A stretch of 64,000 nucleotides of DNA from Herbaspirillum sp. SJZ107. GTDB taxonomy: Bacteria; Pseudomonadota; Gammaproteobacteria; Burkholderiales; Burkholderiaceae_D. How positions within the stretch are numbered: the first letter of the stretch is position 1; every line of letters begins with the position of its first letter. This document shows positions 26,088-35,539 of this stretch, piece by piece. Below the pieces are notes generated by a model. The model was given only the letters and a program-made list of their open reading frames with translations. It was not told the DNA's origin and searched no databases. The stretch spans positions 1,076,928 to 1,140,927 of the forward strand of contig NZ_VFNH01000003.1 in assembly GCF_006715485.1 (NCBI RefSeq), read 5' to 3'. The position numbers and the translations under genes were made by a program.

Positions 26088-26663
26088 ATGCCACAAGACG
26101 ACCAGACCCTGGACGCGACGGCGGTGCCGGACGCGCCTTCCTACGTCCCTCCCCAAGCGCTGACGCTGCGCATCAACGGCGCCGAACACCAGCTGAATAT
26201 CGAACCGCGCGTCACCCTGCTCGACGCCCTGCGCGAAGTCACCCACCTGACCGGCACCAAGAAAGGCTGCGACCGCGGCCAGTGCGGCGCCTGCACGGTG
26301 CTGGTGGACGGCCAGCGCATCAATTCCTGCCTGACGCTCGCCGTCATGCACGACGGCCGCGAGATCACCACCGTCGAGGGCCTGGCCCACGAGGGCGAAC
26401 CGCACCCGATGCAGCAGGCCTTCATGGATTGCGATGGTTTCCAGTGCGGCTACTGTACCCCCGGCCAGCTGTGTTCGGCCGTGGCCCTGCTCGACGAAGT
26501 CAAGCAGCACCAGGCCAGCGCCCTGACCGAAGGCCAGCAACTCGAACCTGGCCAGCTCAGCGACGATGAAATCCGCGAGCGCATGAGCGGCAACCTGTGC
26601 CGCTGCGGCGCCTATCCGAACATCGTCAAGGCGATCCGCAGCGTCGTCCTGCGCCAGGCCTGA
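26088..26663 (+). CDS. paoA: Molybdenum hydroxylase, [2Fe-2S] subunit (PaoA/YagT-like)
   Basis: 191 residues. Cys ligands of the plant-type cluster are in GCDRGQCGACTVLVDG and the following INSC; the second, CO-dehydrogenase-type cluster uses CGYCTPGQLC and GNLCRCGAY. In E. coli the homologous PaoA carries a Tat signal; here none is seen, from either the ATG at 26088 or the in-frame ATG at 26046, so this enzyme appears cytoplasmic. It passes electrons from the molybdenum subunit to FAD. First gene of a four-gene operon. Confidence 0.92.
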   Translation: MPQDDQTLDATAVPDAPSYVPPQALTLRINGAEHQLNIEPRVTLLDALREVTHLTGTKKGCDRGQCGACTVLVDGQRINSCLTLAVMHDGREITTVEGLAHEGEPHPMQQAFMDCDGFQCGYCTPGQLCSAVALLDEVKQHQASALTEGQQLEPGQLSDDEIRERMSGNLCRCGAYPNIVKAIRSVVLRQA

Positions 26664-26672
26664 GGGGGATCC

Positions 26673-27662
26673 ATGCACTCGATATCCTATGAACGTGCGA
26701 ACGACGTGGACCACGCGATCGAACTGGCGCGCCAGCCCGGCACCAAGTTCATCGGCGGCGGCACCAACCTGCTCGACCTGTACAAAAGCGGCATCGAAAA
26801 GCCGGTCCGGCTGGTGGACGTCAGCCGCCTGGCCCTGTCCGCCATCGAGGAACTGCCGGACGGCGGCCTGCGCATCGGCGCCACGGTGTCGAACACCGCC
26901 GCCGCGAACCACCCGCTGGTGCGCCAGCGCTACCGCATCCTGTCGGAAGCCATCCTGAACGGCGCCACGACCCAGCTGCGCAACATGGCGACGGTCGGCG
27001 GCAACCTGCTGCAGAGAACACGCTGCTATTACTTCACCGATCCGACTTTCGCCCACTGCAACAAGCGCAACCCGGGCTCGGGCTGCGACGCCCTCGAAGG
27101 CTACAACCGCATCCACGCGATCCTCGGTGCCAGCCCGGAGTGCATCGCCACCAATCCTTCGGACATGAGCGTGGCGCTGGTGGCGCTGGACGCCATCGTC
27201 CACCTGCAGGGCCCTGGCGGTGCGCGCCAGGTGCCGGTGGCCGAATTCCACCGCCTGCCCGAAGACCGGCCGCAGGACGATACCGTGATCCAGCCGGGCG
27301 AACTGATCGTCGCGGTCGAACTGCCGCCGGCAAAATTTACCCGGAGTTCGCACTACATCAAGGTGCGCGACCGCGCCAGCTATGCGTTTGCGCTGGTGTC
27401 GGTGGCGGCCGCCGTCGAGATGGATGGCGACCTGGTGCGCGACGCGCGCATCGTGCTGGGCGGCGTGGCCCATAAACCCTGGCGCGCGGTGGATGCTGAA
27501 AACACGCTGCGCGGCAAGCCCTTGACCGACGAGGTACTGGCCAAGGTGGCCGCGGCGGCGGTGGCCGGCGCCCATGCCTACAAGGACAACGCTTTCAAGG
27601 TCGAACTGGCCCAACGCGCAGTCGTGCGCGCTTTACAGACTGCAGCGGGAGGAAACGTATGA
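26673..27662 (+). CDS. paoB: Molybdenum hydroxylase, FAD subunit (PaoB/YagS-like)
   Basis: 329 residues. The FAD-binding signature FIGGGTNLLDLYKSG lies near the N-terminus and NMATVGGNLLQRTR in the middle. Four Cys in the insert that follows (RCYYF, HCNKR, GSGCD, PECIA) match the extra [4Fe-4S] cluster found in PaoB and 4-hydroxybenzoyl-CoA reductase relatives. C-terminal CO-dehydrogenase flavoprotein-type domain with VRDARIVLGGVAHKPWRA. It starts 9 bp after the small subunit and overlaps the large subunit start by 4 bp. Confidence 0.92.
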   Translation: MHSISYERANDVDHAIELARQPGTKFIGGGTNLLDLYKSGIEKPVRLVDVSRLALSAIEELPDGGLRIGATVSNTAAANHPLVRQRYRILSEAILNGATTQLRNMATVGGNLLQRTRCYYFTDPTFAHCNKRNPGSGCDALEGYNRIHAILGASPECIATNPSDMSVALVALDAIVHLQGPGGARQVPVAEFHRLPEDRPQDDTVIQPGELIVAVELPPAKFTRSSHYIKVRDRASYAFALVSVAAAVEMDGDLVRDARIVLGGVAHKPWRAVDAENTLRGKPLTDEVLAKVAAAAVAGAHAYKDNAFKVELAQRAVVRALQTAAGGNV

Positions 27663-29878
27663 ACGCAATCGGCGCACCCATCAACCGTACCGACGCCTGG
27701 GCCAAGGTCAGCGGCCAGGCCCGTTACTCGGCCGAGCACCCGGTCGAAGGACTGACCCACGGCGTGCTGGTCACCTCCACCATCCCGAGCGGACGCGTGC
27801 TGCGCGTCGACGACAGCGCGGCGCGCGAGGTGCCCGGCGTGCTGCTGGTCATGACGCCGCAGAACGCCATGCGCCTGCCGCAGGAAACCAAGGATGGCAA
27901 GATCCAGCCGCCGGTCGGCCGCCGCCTGACGCTGCTGCAGGAAGACGATGTCTATTACAACAACCAGCCGATCGCGGTGGTCGTGGCCGACACGCTGGAA
28001 CATGCGCGCGACGCTGCCGCGCGCCTGCGCGTGGAATACGAGCACAAGCCGGCGGTGCTGGATTTCGACGTCGCCAAGCAATCCGTGCATCCGCCGGAAA
28101 AAGTCCTGACCGAGGACACCGACACCAAACGCGGCGACCTGCAGGCCGGCCTGCTGGCGGCCAGCAAGCACGTGGACGCGGTGTACACGACCCCGATCGA
28201 AAACCACAACCCGCTCGAGACCCACGCGACGATTGCGGAGTGGGACGGCGACAAGCTGACGGTGCACGACTCGACCCAGTACATGAAGGGCGTGCAGAAG
28301 ATCCTGTCGGCCATCTTCGGCATCCCGCAGGACAACGTGACCGCGATCTGCCCCTACGTCGGCGGCGGTTTCGGTTCCAAGGGATCGATCTGGTCGCACG
28401 TGCCGCTGACCGCGATGGCGGCGAAGCAGCTGGGCCGCCCGGTCAAGCTGTCGCTCGACCGCAACCAGATGTTCGGCCCGGTCGGCCAGCGCCCGGTCAC
28501 CGAGCAGCGCATGCGCATCGGCGCCCTGGACGATGGCCGCATGATGGCCTCCAGCCACGACACGGTCGCCTACACCTCGGTAATCGAGGACTGGATCGAG
28601 CCGACCGCGCTGATGACGCGCATGATGTACGAAAGCCCGAACCAGGAAACCTCGCACCGGCTGGCGCCCATGAACCTGGGCACGCCGACCTTCATGCGCG
28701 CGCCCGGCGAAGCCTCGGGGTCGTTCGCGCTGGAGTCGGCAATGGACGAACTGGCCTATGAGCTGGGCATGGATCCGGTCGCACTGCGCCTGAAGAACTA
28801 CACCGAGATCGATCCGGGCAAGGAACTGCCGTTTTCCAGCAAATCGCTGCGCCAGTGCTACGAGATCGGCGCCGAGCGCTTCGGCTGGAAGGACCGCAAT
28901 CCGCAGCCGCGTTCGATGCGCCAGGGCGACAAGCTGGTCGGCTGGGGCATGGCCACCTGCACCTATCCGACCAACCGCTCGGCCGGCCAGTGCTCGGCCA
29001 GCCTGCAGCCGGACGGCACCGCGCTGTTCCGTTCCAGCACCCAGGACCTGGGCACCGGCACCTATACGGTCATGACGCAGATCGCGGCCGATGCGCTGGG
29101 CGTGGCGGTGGAGAACGTGCGCTTCGAGCTCGGCAACTCGCAAATGCCGGAAGCGCCGGTGTCGGGCGGCTCCACCACGGTGGCCAGCGTCGGCCCGGCG
29201 GTGCAGGCGGCGGGCCATGCGCTGCGCCTGAAACTGATCGGCATCGCCGCCGCCGACGACGGCTCGCCGCTGTTCGGGGCGCTGCCGGATGCGGTCGGCG
29301 TGGAGCAGGGCGAGCTGTACCTGCTGGCCGATCCGTCCAGGCGCGCCAGCATGCTGGAGATCGCCACGCGCCACCGGCAGCGCCATGGCGAGGACGTCGA
29401 AGTCACGGCCAAGGCCGAGCCGGGCGACGCGCCGAAAAAATATTCGATGCACTCGTTCGGTGCGGTGTTCGTCGAAGTGCAGGTCGACGAAGCGCTGGGC
29501 GAGATCCGCGTGCCGCGCGTGGTCGGCGTCTACGGCGTGGGCAAGCTGATGAACGAAAAGACCGGCTACAGCCAGCTGATGGGCGGTGTGGTCTGGGGCA
29601 TCAGTCTCGCCCTGTTCGAGGAAACCCTGATCGACAAGCGCAACGGCCGCGCGGTGAACGGCAACCTGGCCGAGTACCACGTGCCGACCAATGCCGACAT
29701 CCAGGAAATCGACGTCCAGATCGTGGACGAGGACGACCCCCATGTGAACCCGCTGGGTGCCAAGGGCATCGGCGAGATCGGCATCACGGGCGTGGGCGCG
29801 GCGATCGCCAACGCGGTGTATCACGCAACCGGCAAGCGGGTGCGGGATCTGCCGATCACGCTGGATAAAGTTTTGTAA
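27659..29878 (+). CDS. paoC: Molybdenum hydroxylase, catalytic molybdopterin subunit (PaoC/YagR-like)
   Basis: 739 residues, the size of E. coli PaoC. Family points seen: DAWAKVSGQARYSAE at the N-terminus, CPYVGGGFGSKG, the MRAPGEASGSFALESAMDEL region around the molybdenum site, and the base Glu in GAKGIGEIGITG near the C-terminus. PaoABC oxidises aromatic and other aldehydes to acids; the substrate range of this homologue is unknown. The ATGA overlap with the FAD subunit shows translational coupling. No XdhC/PaoD-type cofactor-insertion gene follows; an SDR gene does. Confidence 0.93.
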   Translation: MNAIGAPINRTDAWAKVSGQARYSAEHPVEGLTHGVLVTSTIPSGRVLRVDDSAAREVPGVLLVMTPQNAMRLPQETKDGKIQPPVGRRLTLLQEDDVYYNNQPIAVVVADTLEHARDAAARLRVEYEHKPAVLDFDVAKQSVHPPEKVLTEDTDTKRGDLQAGLLAASKHVDAVYTTPIENHNPLETHATIAEWDGDKLTVHDSTQYMKGVQKILSAIFGIPQDNVTAICPYVGGGFGSKGSIWSHVPLTAMAAKQLGRPVKLSLDRNQMFGPVGQRPVTEQRMRIGALDDGRMMASSHDTVAYTSVIEDWIEPTALMTRMMYESPNQETSHRLAPMNLGTPTFMRAPGEASGSFALESAMDELAYELGMDPVALRLKNYTEIDPGKELPFSSKSLRQCYEIGAERFGWKDRNPQPRSMRQGDKLVGWGMATCTYPTNRSAGQCSASLQPDGTALFRSSTQDLGTGTYTVMTQIAADALGVAVENVRFELGNSQMPEAPVSGGSTTVASVGPAVQAAGHALRLKLIGIAAADDGSPLFGALPDAVGVEQGELYLLADPSRRASMLEIATRHRQRHGEDVEVTAKAEPGDAPKKYSMHSFGAVFVEVQVDEALGEIRVPRVVGVYGVGKLMNEKTGYSQLMGGVVWGISLALFEETLIDKRNGRAVNGNLAEYHVPTNADIQEIDVQIVDEDDPHVNPLGAKGIGEIGITGVGAAIANAVYHATGKRVRDLPITLDKVL

Positions 29879-29893
29879 GCAGAAAGGAAAAAG

Positions 29894-30655
29894 ATGACCC
29901 GTTTCAAAGAAAAAACCGTACTCGTCACCGGCGCCGCATCCGGCATCGGCCTGGCCACCGCGCGCCGCTTCCTCGATGAAGGCGCCCGTGTCGTGATGCT
30001 CGACAACGACGAAGCCAAGCTCAAGGACGCTGCCGGCGGACTGCCGCAGGAGCGCGTGCTGGTGCACGTCGGCGACACCGCCGACAAGGCCACCGCCACT
30101 GCCGCCGTCCAGGCAACCGTCGAGCGCTTCGGCGGCCTGGACATCCTGATCAACAACGCCGGTGTGGCCACCGAGGGCGACATCATGAACACGAGCGAAG
30201 AAGACTTCGAACGCGTCATGGCGGTCAACGTCGGCGGCTACTTCCACATGGCCAAGGCGGCGATGCCGGAACTGGTCAAGACGCGCGGTGCCATCGTCAT
30301 GACCTCCTCGGTCTCGGGCCTGGGCGGCGACTGGGAGCTGTTCGCCTACAACACCTCGAAGGGCGCGGTCAGCAACATGGTGCGCGCGATGGCGATGGAT
30401 GCGGCCAAGGATGGCGTGCGGGTGAATGCAGTGAATCCCAGCTTCACGGACACCGGGATGACCCAGGACATGATGGCCAAACCCGAACTGATCGCCGAGT
30501 TCAAGAAACGCATGCCGCTCGGGGCGCCCGAGGATCCGGAGGGTATTGCGGCTGCGATGGCGTTCCTGGCGAGCGAGGATGCGCGCCTGATTACCGGCGT
30601 GAACCTGCCGGTGGATGCGGGGTTGCGGGCTTCTAACGGGCAGCCGCACCAGTAA
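29894..30655 (+). CDS. Short-chain dehydrogenase/reductase
   Basis: 253 residues, classical SDR. TGAASGIG is the dinucleotide site, DNDE after beta-2 suggests NAD rather than NADP, NNAG follows, and the active site is Ser in SSVSG with YNTSK. It ends in the usual GVNLPVDAG. It begins 15 bp after the molybdenum subunit gene with AGAAAGGAAAAAG before the ATG, so it is co-transcribed. It may interconvert an alcohol and the aldehyde that the hydroxylase oxidises; this is inference from linkage. Confidence 0.92.
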   Translation: MTRFKEKTVLVTGAASGIGLATARRFLDEGARVVMLDNDEAKLKDAAGGLPQERVLVHVGDTADKATATAAVQATVERFGGLDILINNAGVATEGDIMNTSEEDFERVMAVNVGGYFHMAKAAMPELVKTRGAIVMTSSVSGLGGDWELFAYNTSKGAVSNMVRAMAMDAAKDGVRVNAVNPSFTDTGMTQDMMAKPELIAEFKKRMPLGAPEDPEGIAAAMAFLASEDARLITGVNLPVDAGLRASNGQPHQ

Positions 30656-30678
30656 TCAATAGAGATAAAAATAATTAC

Positions 30679-30704
30679 GTCGCCCCTGCCTGCGCAGGGG
30701 CGAC
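30679..30704. terminator. Strong hairpin terminator between convergent operons
   Basis: Perfect 11-bp stem GTCGCCCCTGC / GCAGGGGCGAC with loop CTGC. Minus-strand reading is followed by a T-rich run (GTAATTATTTTTATC), so it ends the efflux operon; it may also stop plus-strand transcripts from the SDR gene. Confidence 0.75.
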
Positions 30705-30727
30705 GGATCAAGTAGGGGCGGTACGCT

Positions 30728-32272
30728 TTATTTGGTGTGGCCTGCGTGCCCCGCCTGCGCCACATGCTCGGCCTTGCCTTCCTTCGCCTCGCCATGGCCG
30801 CCTTCATGGCCTTCGCCACCCTTCGGCCGCGCATTCTCCCAACCACCACCCAAGGCCAGGAACAGCTGCGCCTGATCCGCCGCCAGCTGCGCATCCGACG
30901 CCGCCAGCACGCTCTCGGCCGAGGCCAGCGTGCGGTCCGCATCCAGCGCCGCCAGGAAGTCGGTGCGGCCGAACTGGTACAGCTTGGCGGTCTGGCGGGC
31001 TGCCAGCGCGCTCTGGTCGCGCGCCGCGCGCAGGGCGCCGTTGCGGTCGAGTTCACGGGCATACACCGTCAGCGCGCTCTCGGTCTCGCGCAGCGCGTTC
31101 AGCACCACCGCGTCGAAGTGGGCCAGTGCGCCCGCGGTGGCGGCATTCGCCTGGGCGATGTGCGAGTGGGCCGAGCTGGTCGACGGCAGGTTCCACTGGA
31201 TCAGCGGGCCGATCGAGAATTTCCAGGTGTTGGCGTTGCCGAAGTCGTCCATGAAACCGACGCCGCCGAACGAGGCGCCCAGCGTGATGTTCGGGTACAG
31301 CTCGGCGGTGGCGACGCCGATGCGGGCGGTGGCGCCGGCCAGCTGGCGCTCGGCCTGGCGCACGTCGGGACGGCGGCGCAGCAGGGCGGCGCCGTCGCCG
31401 ACCGGGACTGCGCTGATCACGCGCGGCGGCGTGGTGCACTGCGCCGCCTCTTGCGGAAAGCCGCTCGGCACCTCGCCGGTCAGCACCGCCAGGCGGTACA
31501 GCGCGGTGCGCTGGCGCGCCACCAGCGGCGGCAGGTTGGCGCGCAACTGGTCGAGCTGGGCCTGGGCACGGCTGTTGTCGATGGCGATGCCGCGGCCGCG
31601 CTGGACGCGCTCGGCCGTCAGGTTGGCGAACTTCTGCTGCAGGTCGACCGACTGCTGCGCCACCTTCAGCTGGTAGCCGGCCGAGCAGGCGTCGGCATAG
31701 GCGCGCGTGGTTTCGGCCGCCACCGACACGTGGGCCAGGTCGGCGGCGGCCTGGGCGGCGTCGACGTCGGCTTCCACGGCTTCGATGGCGCGGCGGATGC
31801 GGCCGAACATGTCGAGCTGGTAGGACACCCGGATGTCGCCGTCGTAGAGGCCGGTGCGCGGCAACTGTTCCGGGATGCCGATCGATTCGCCGGCCAGGCG
31901 GCCGTACACCGGCGCCACGCTGGCCTCGGCTTCCGGACGCTTCTTCTCTTCGACTTCTTCCAGCACCGCATGCGTGCGCTGCAGGTTGGCAGCGGCGACG
32001 CGCAGGTCGGCGTTGGCGCTGAAGGCTTTCGCGATCAGTTTATCCAGCACCGGGTCCTGGTACAGGCGCCACCAGTCGGCCGGCAGCGGGTCGGATTTAA
32101 AAGCCTTGTCGGCCGCGCCCATGAACTTTGCGTTGGCCGCGTCGCGCTTGACCACGGCCTCTTTCGGCACGTGGTAGTCGGGGCCGACCGTGGTGCAGGC
32201 GGCCAGCGCCGCCGCCATCAGCGACAGGGTCAGCGCCTTCTTGATGGAGGCAGTGGAGCGATACCGGGTCAT
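30728..32272 (-). CDS. Efflux outer-membrane lipoprotein (NodT/OprM family)
   Basis: 514 residues with a lipobox signal (ALAACTTVGPDY, Cys about residue 25). Two repeated OEP segments follow, with coiled-coil stretches (ADVDAAQAAADLAHVSVAAETTRAYADACSAGYQL) and LRRRPDVRQAERQLAGATARIGVATAELYPNITLGASFG, the hallmark of the family. A His/Lys/Gly-rich tail (about 30 residues) ends the protein. It forms the trimeric outer-membrane channel. It is 10 bp after the HlyD-like gene and last in the operon. Confidence 0.94.
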   Translation of the reverse strand: MTRYRSTASIKKALTLSLMAAALAACTTVGPDYHVPKEAVVKRDAANAKFMGAADKAFKSDPLPADWWRLYQDPVLDKLIAKAFSANADLRVAAANLQRTHAVLEEVEEKKRPEAEASVAPVYGRLAGESIGIPEQLPRTGLYDGDIRVSYQLDMFGRIRRAIEAVEADVDAAQAAADLAHVSVAAETTRAYADACSAGYQLKVAQQSVDLQQKFANLTAERVQRGRGIAIDNSRAQAQLDQLRANLPPLVARQRTALYRLAVLTGEVPSGFPQEAAQCTTPPRVISAVPVGDGAALLRRRPDVRQAERQLAGATARIGVATAELYPNITLGASFGGVGFMDDFGNANTWKFSIGPLIQWNLPSTSSAHSHIAQANAATAGALAHFDAVVLNALRETESALTVYARELDRNGALRAARDQSALAARQTAKLYQFGRTDFLAALDADRTLASAESVLAASDAQLAADQAQLFLALGGGWENARPKGGEGHEGGHGEAKEGKAEHVAQAGHAGHTK

Positions 32273-32282
32273 GATGAATTCC

Positions 32283-33263
32283 TTAATGCGCTGCCTTGGC
32301 AGCAGGTGCGGCGGCGGTAGCGGTCGCCGCAGGCGCGGCCGGAGCAGCAGCAGGTGTAGTGACAGGTGCGGCAGCAGGCGCAGGCTGCGCCGCGCCCGGC
32401 AGCACCTTCACGGTCGCGGTCTGGCCGGCGACCAGGCGCACGCTGGCCGGTACCGGATCGAGTGCGATGCGCACCGGGATGCGCTGGGCCAGGCGCACCC
32501 AGTTGAAGGTCGGGTTCACGTTCGGCAGCATGTTGGCGCCGGTCGAGCGGTCGCGGTCGGCGATGCCTTCGGCGAAGCTCTCGACGTGGCCGGAAATCGG
32601 CTGGCGCGTGCCCATCAGGGTCACCTCGACCTTGTCGCCGAGCTGGATGCCGGGCAGCTTGGTTTCCTCGAAATAGCCTTCGACATAGAAAGTGCTGCGG
32701 TCGACGATCGCCATCACCGGGTGTGCCGCGGTGGCGTAGGCGCCTTCGCGCAGGTCGAGGTTGGTGACGATGCCGTCCACCGCCGAGACCACGTGCGAGC
32801 GTTCCAGGTTCAGCTTGGCCGTGTCGCGGTTGACGATGGCCTGGGCCAGCGTGGCACGGGCCTGGTCGGTGCGGGTCTGGCCCTGTTCGCGGGTTTCCTG
32901 CGACACCAGATCGTCCAGCTGGGTATTACGCTTGTTCTCGCGGGTCGCCTGGCTCAGGGCCGCCTCGGCCGCCGTTACCTGGGCTTCACTCTGGCGCAGC
33001 GCCAGCTCGAAACGGGCGCGGTCGATCTCGAACAGCGGTTCGCCGGCGGCCACGTGCTGGTTGTCGTGCACGTACACTTTCGTTACCTGTCCCGTGACGT
33101 CCGGCGCGATCTGCACCACGTAGGCCTTGACGCGGCCATCGCGGGTCCAGGGTTCGACCTCGTAGTGGCGCCACATCTGCCAGCCCGCATAGATTGCGCC
33201 CGCAGTCACCAGCAGAGTGATACCAACCCGGCCGACCGCCGGAAGAAAATTTTTCGTCGCCAT
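32283..33263 (-). CDS. HlyD/AaeA-like periplasmic adaptor
   Basis: 326 residues. One membrane anchor (VGITLLVTAGAIYAGWQMW) is followed by a biotinyl-lipoyl-like region (VVQIAPDVTGQVTKVYVHDNQHVAAGEPLFEID), a coiled-coil hairpin and a beta-barrel (VEGYFEETKLPGIQLGDKVEV), then an Ala/Pro-rich C-terminal tail. This matches adaptors that pair with FUSC permeases (AaeA). It links the inner-membrane pump to the outer-membrane channel encoded next. Confidence 0.94.
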   Translation of the reverse strand: MATKNFLPAVGRVGITLLVTAGAIYAGWQMWRHYEVEPWTRDGRVKAYVVQIAPDVTGQVTKVYVHDNQHVAAGEPLFEIDRARFELALRQSEAQVTAAEAALSQATRENKRNTQLDDLVSQETREQGQTRTDQARATLAQAIVNRDTAKLNLERSHVVSAVDGIVTNLDLREGAYATAAHPVMAIVDRSTFYVEGYFEETKLPGIQLGDKVEVTLMGTRQPISGHVESFAEGIADRDRSTGANMLPNVNPTFNWVRLAQRIPVRIALDPVPASVRLVAGQTATVKVLPGAAQPAPAAAPVTTPAAAPAAPAATATAAAPAAKAAH

Positions 33264-33264
33264 G

Positions 33265-33471
33265 TCAGGACCAGTTACGTGTGAAATACGTCAGCGCGCC
33301 GAGCACGATGACAAATAAAGAAAAATCGAACAGCGCGGGATGCCACACCGCGCGGTAAAAGCCGGTCCAGGCCAGGACCACTTTGAACAGGCGCGATACC
33401 ACCAGTGCCGCCAGCGTGAGGAGCAGGAGCGGAGGAAGGTAGAGGCCATAGATGCTGACTTCGCCGATCAT
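33265..33471 (-). CDS. DUF1656 small membrane protein (AaeX-like)
   Basis: 68 residues with two membrane segments: YGLYLPPLLLLTLAALVVSRLF and FDFSLFVIVLGALTYFT. The EVSIYGLYLPPLL start is typical of DUF1656. Members always sit between FUSC and HlyD-like genes as aaeX does; their role in the pump is not established. One base separates its stop from the adaptor start. Confidence 0.92.
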   Translation of the reverse strand: MIGEVSIYGLYLPPLLLLTLAALVVSRLFKVVLAWTGFYRAVWHPALFDFSLFVIVLGALTYFTRNWS

Positions 33472-33484
33472 CGGATCTCCTTGG

Positions 33485-35539
33485 TTAAACAGCAGTCATT
33501 TGGGCGGGCTGGTACGGCGCCGCCCACGGGAGCAGGTCGCGCCGGATGCCGGTGAGGGCCGCCAGCGCTTCGCGCTGGGGCGCGTCGTGCGTGCCTTCGC
33601 AGACGGCACGCAGGGCGTTGTCGAGGGCGCCGAGCAGATGCGTCTCGCCATCCTTGTCGAGCGCGGGCAGGCGCTCGAAATGATGCGACAGCTGAGACAT
33701 CAGAGGACCCAGCGCGGTGTCGCCGCGGCCGAGCTGGGCACGGACCTGCTGCAGCAGCGTCATGTTCAGGCCGACGCGCAGGTCGCGCAGCGCGTCGCGT
33801 GCCTGCAAGCCTTCCAGGTCGCCCGGGGTTGCCTGGGCGGCCAGCGCCAGGCGCGGCGCCAGCAGGCCGATGCGGTCGACCATGCGCGCCGAGAATTCCG
33901 CCAGCGTGGTCTTTTCGCCCTTGCCCAGGCGCGCCAGCTCGCGCCAGCCGGCCTTCAGCAGGCGGCGCGCGGTCCAGCCGGCACCGACGCGGCGGAACAT
34001 GCTGGTGATGACGGCGGCGGCCACCAGGCCGGCGATCTGCGCCAGCATGCCGTTGGTGAACGACACCATGTCGGCAGTATCCGTGTCCATCAGCGCGAGC
34101 GTGCCGACGATACCGAACAGGAAGGGGAAGGCACGTCCGAAAGTCGCCGGCCGCGCAACGAACACGCCGACCAGCAGGAACACCGGGGCGCAGAACAGCA
34201 CCAGCGTCTCGAAGTTGTGCGCCGCCGGCAGCAGCACCAGCAGGTACAGCGCCGACACCGGGATCGAATAGATGGTGTACTCCAGGAAGCCGCGGATGAA
34301 GGGCACCGGGTTGTCCTGGGTCGAGAAGAAGCAGCACAGCACGGCGGCCATCATCGGCGCGGCCGCCCCGGCCGGCCACCCGCTCAGGATCCAGAAGGCG
34401 CAGCAGACCAGCACGGCGACGATGGCGGCAAAGGCCGACAGCAGGGCCATGCCGCGGTCCAGGTGCAGCGCACTGGCCGGCACACCCGGCATGCGCCGTA
34501 CTTCAGGCGGCAGGCGGCCGTGCACGCCGGCGTCGATATGCTGGCGCAGCGCACGCATCTCGACCGCGATGTCGACCAGGCGGTGCAGGCGCGCAGCCAG
34601 GTTCAGTTCGATCATGCCGGTCCAGCCCAGTCCGCGCAGCACCGGCGGCGCGAGTTCGTCGATGCGTTCGTGCAGGTTCCCGCCCGCCTTGGCGATATCG
34701 GTTTCCTTGGGCGTCTCGACCAGGGCCACGACGTCCTGCAGCAGCGCGCTCCAGTGCGCGGACACGCCGGTCGCGCCCATCTCGCGCAGCGCGGTCAGGC
34801 GGTCTTCGATACCGGACACGATGGGCACGAACTGCGACAGGCGTTCCTGCAGCGCGTTCACGGCGCTACCGGTCCAGCGCAGGCGTGAGGTATCGAACGG
34901 CAGGTGGGTACTCATCATGCGCAGCTCGGTGATGTCGGTCGCGAGCTTGCGGCGGTCGGCCACCGAGCGCGCGTCGCCGGCCGGGTTGAGGGCGTCGCGG
35001 ATCCAGTGGCGCGCATCGCGTACCGCCTGGTCCAGGCGCGCCAGCAGTACCGGACCGAAGGACTGCGGCAGCACCAGGCTGTGCACGACGGTGGCGCAGG
35101 TGATGCCGAGCACGATTTCCTCGACCCGCGCCAGGGCGATGTCGAAGATGGCGCCCGGATTGCTCACGGCCGGGAAACCGATCAGGCCGGCGGTATAACC
35201 GGCCAGCATCAGCATGTAGGAACGCGGGGTGCGGTCCAGCAGCGAGAAATACAGGCAGCCGGCGATCCACAAGGCCAGCGCCAGCGACAGCAGCTCGGGA
35301 GAATTGACCAGGTGCGGCACCAGCAGGACGACCGCGGTGGCGCCGAGGATGGTGCCGCCCGCCCGGTACAGTCCCTTAGAACGGGTCGGTCCGGCGAACG
35401 GCTGGGCCACGATGTAGGCAGTCATCATGGCCCAGAAAGGACGCGGCAGTCCGATGCGCAAGGATAGATATACCGAGAGCATCGCTGCCGCGAAAGACTT
35501 GACGGAGAACAGCAGCTCCGACCTGCTAGCAAACTTCAT
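33485..35539 (-). CDS. FUSC-family inner-membrane exporter (AaeB-like)
   Basis: 684 residues. Two sets of about five membrane segments, at about 15-160 and 370-510, each followed by a cytoplasmic domain. The N-terminus has LRIGLPRPFWAMMTAYIVAQPFAGPTRSKGLYRAGGT, a family signature of aromatic-acid exporters; GTILGA follows. AaeB relatives export p-hydroxybenzoate and other aromatic carboxylic acids. The ATG overlaps the MarR gene stop by 4 bp. With DUF1656, HlyD and OMF genes it makes a complete tripartite pump. Confidence 0.93.
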   Translation of the reverse strand: MKFASRSELLFSVKSFAAAMLSVYLSLRIGLPRPFWAMMTAYIVAQPFAGPTRSKGLYRAGGTILGATAVVLLVPHLVNSPELLSLALALWIAGCLYFSLLDRTPRSYMLMLAGYTAGLIGFPAVSNPGAIFDIALARVEEIVLGITCATVVHSLVLPQSFGPVLLARLDQAVRDARHWIRDALNPAGDARSVADRRKLATDITELRMMSTHLPFDTSRLRWTGSAVNALQERLSQFVPIVSGIEDRLTALREMGATGVSAHWSALLQDVVALVETPKETDIAKAGGNLHERIDELAPPVLRGLGWTGMIELNLAARLHRLVDIAVEMRALRQHIDAGVHGRLPPEVRRMPGVPASALHLDRGMALLSAFAAIVAVLVCCAFWILSGWPAGAAAPMMAAVLCCFFSTQDNPVPFIRGFLEYTIYSIPVSALYLLVLLPAAHNFETLVLFCAPVFLLVGVFVARPATFGRAFPFLFGIVGTLALMDTDTADMVSFTNGMLAQIAGLVAAAVITSMFRRVGAGWTARRLLKAGWRELARLGKGEKTTLAEFSARMVDRIGLLAPRLALAAQATPGDLEGLQARDALRDLRVGLNMTLLQQVRAQLGRGDTALGPLMSQLSHHFERLPALDKDGETHLLGALDNALRAVCEGTHDAPQREALAALTGIRRDLLPWAAPYQPAQMTAV

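Noticed and set aside
27578..30649. 1023-codon minus-strand open frame
   Set aside because: It runs antisense to the molybdenum hydroxylase and SDR genes, whose motifs are clear; long antisense frames are expected where third positions are G or C.
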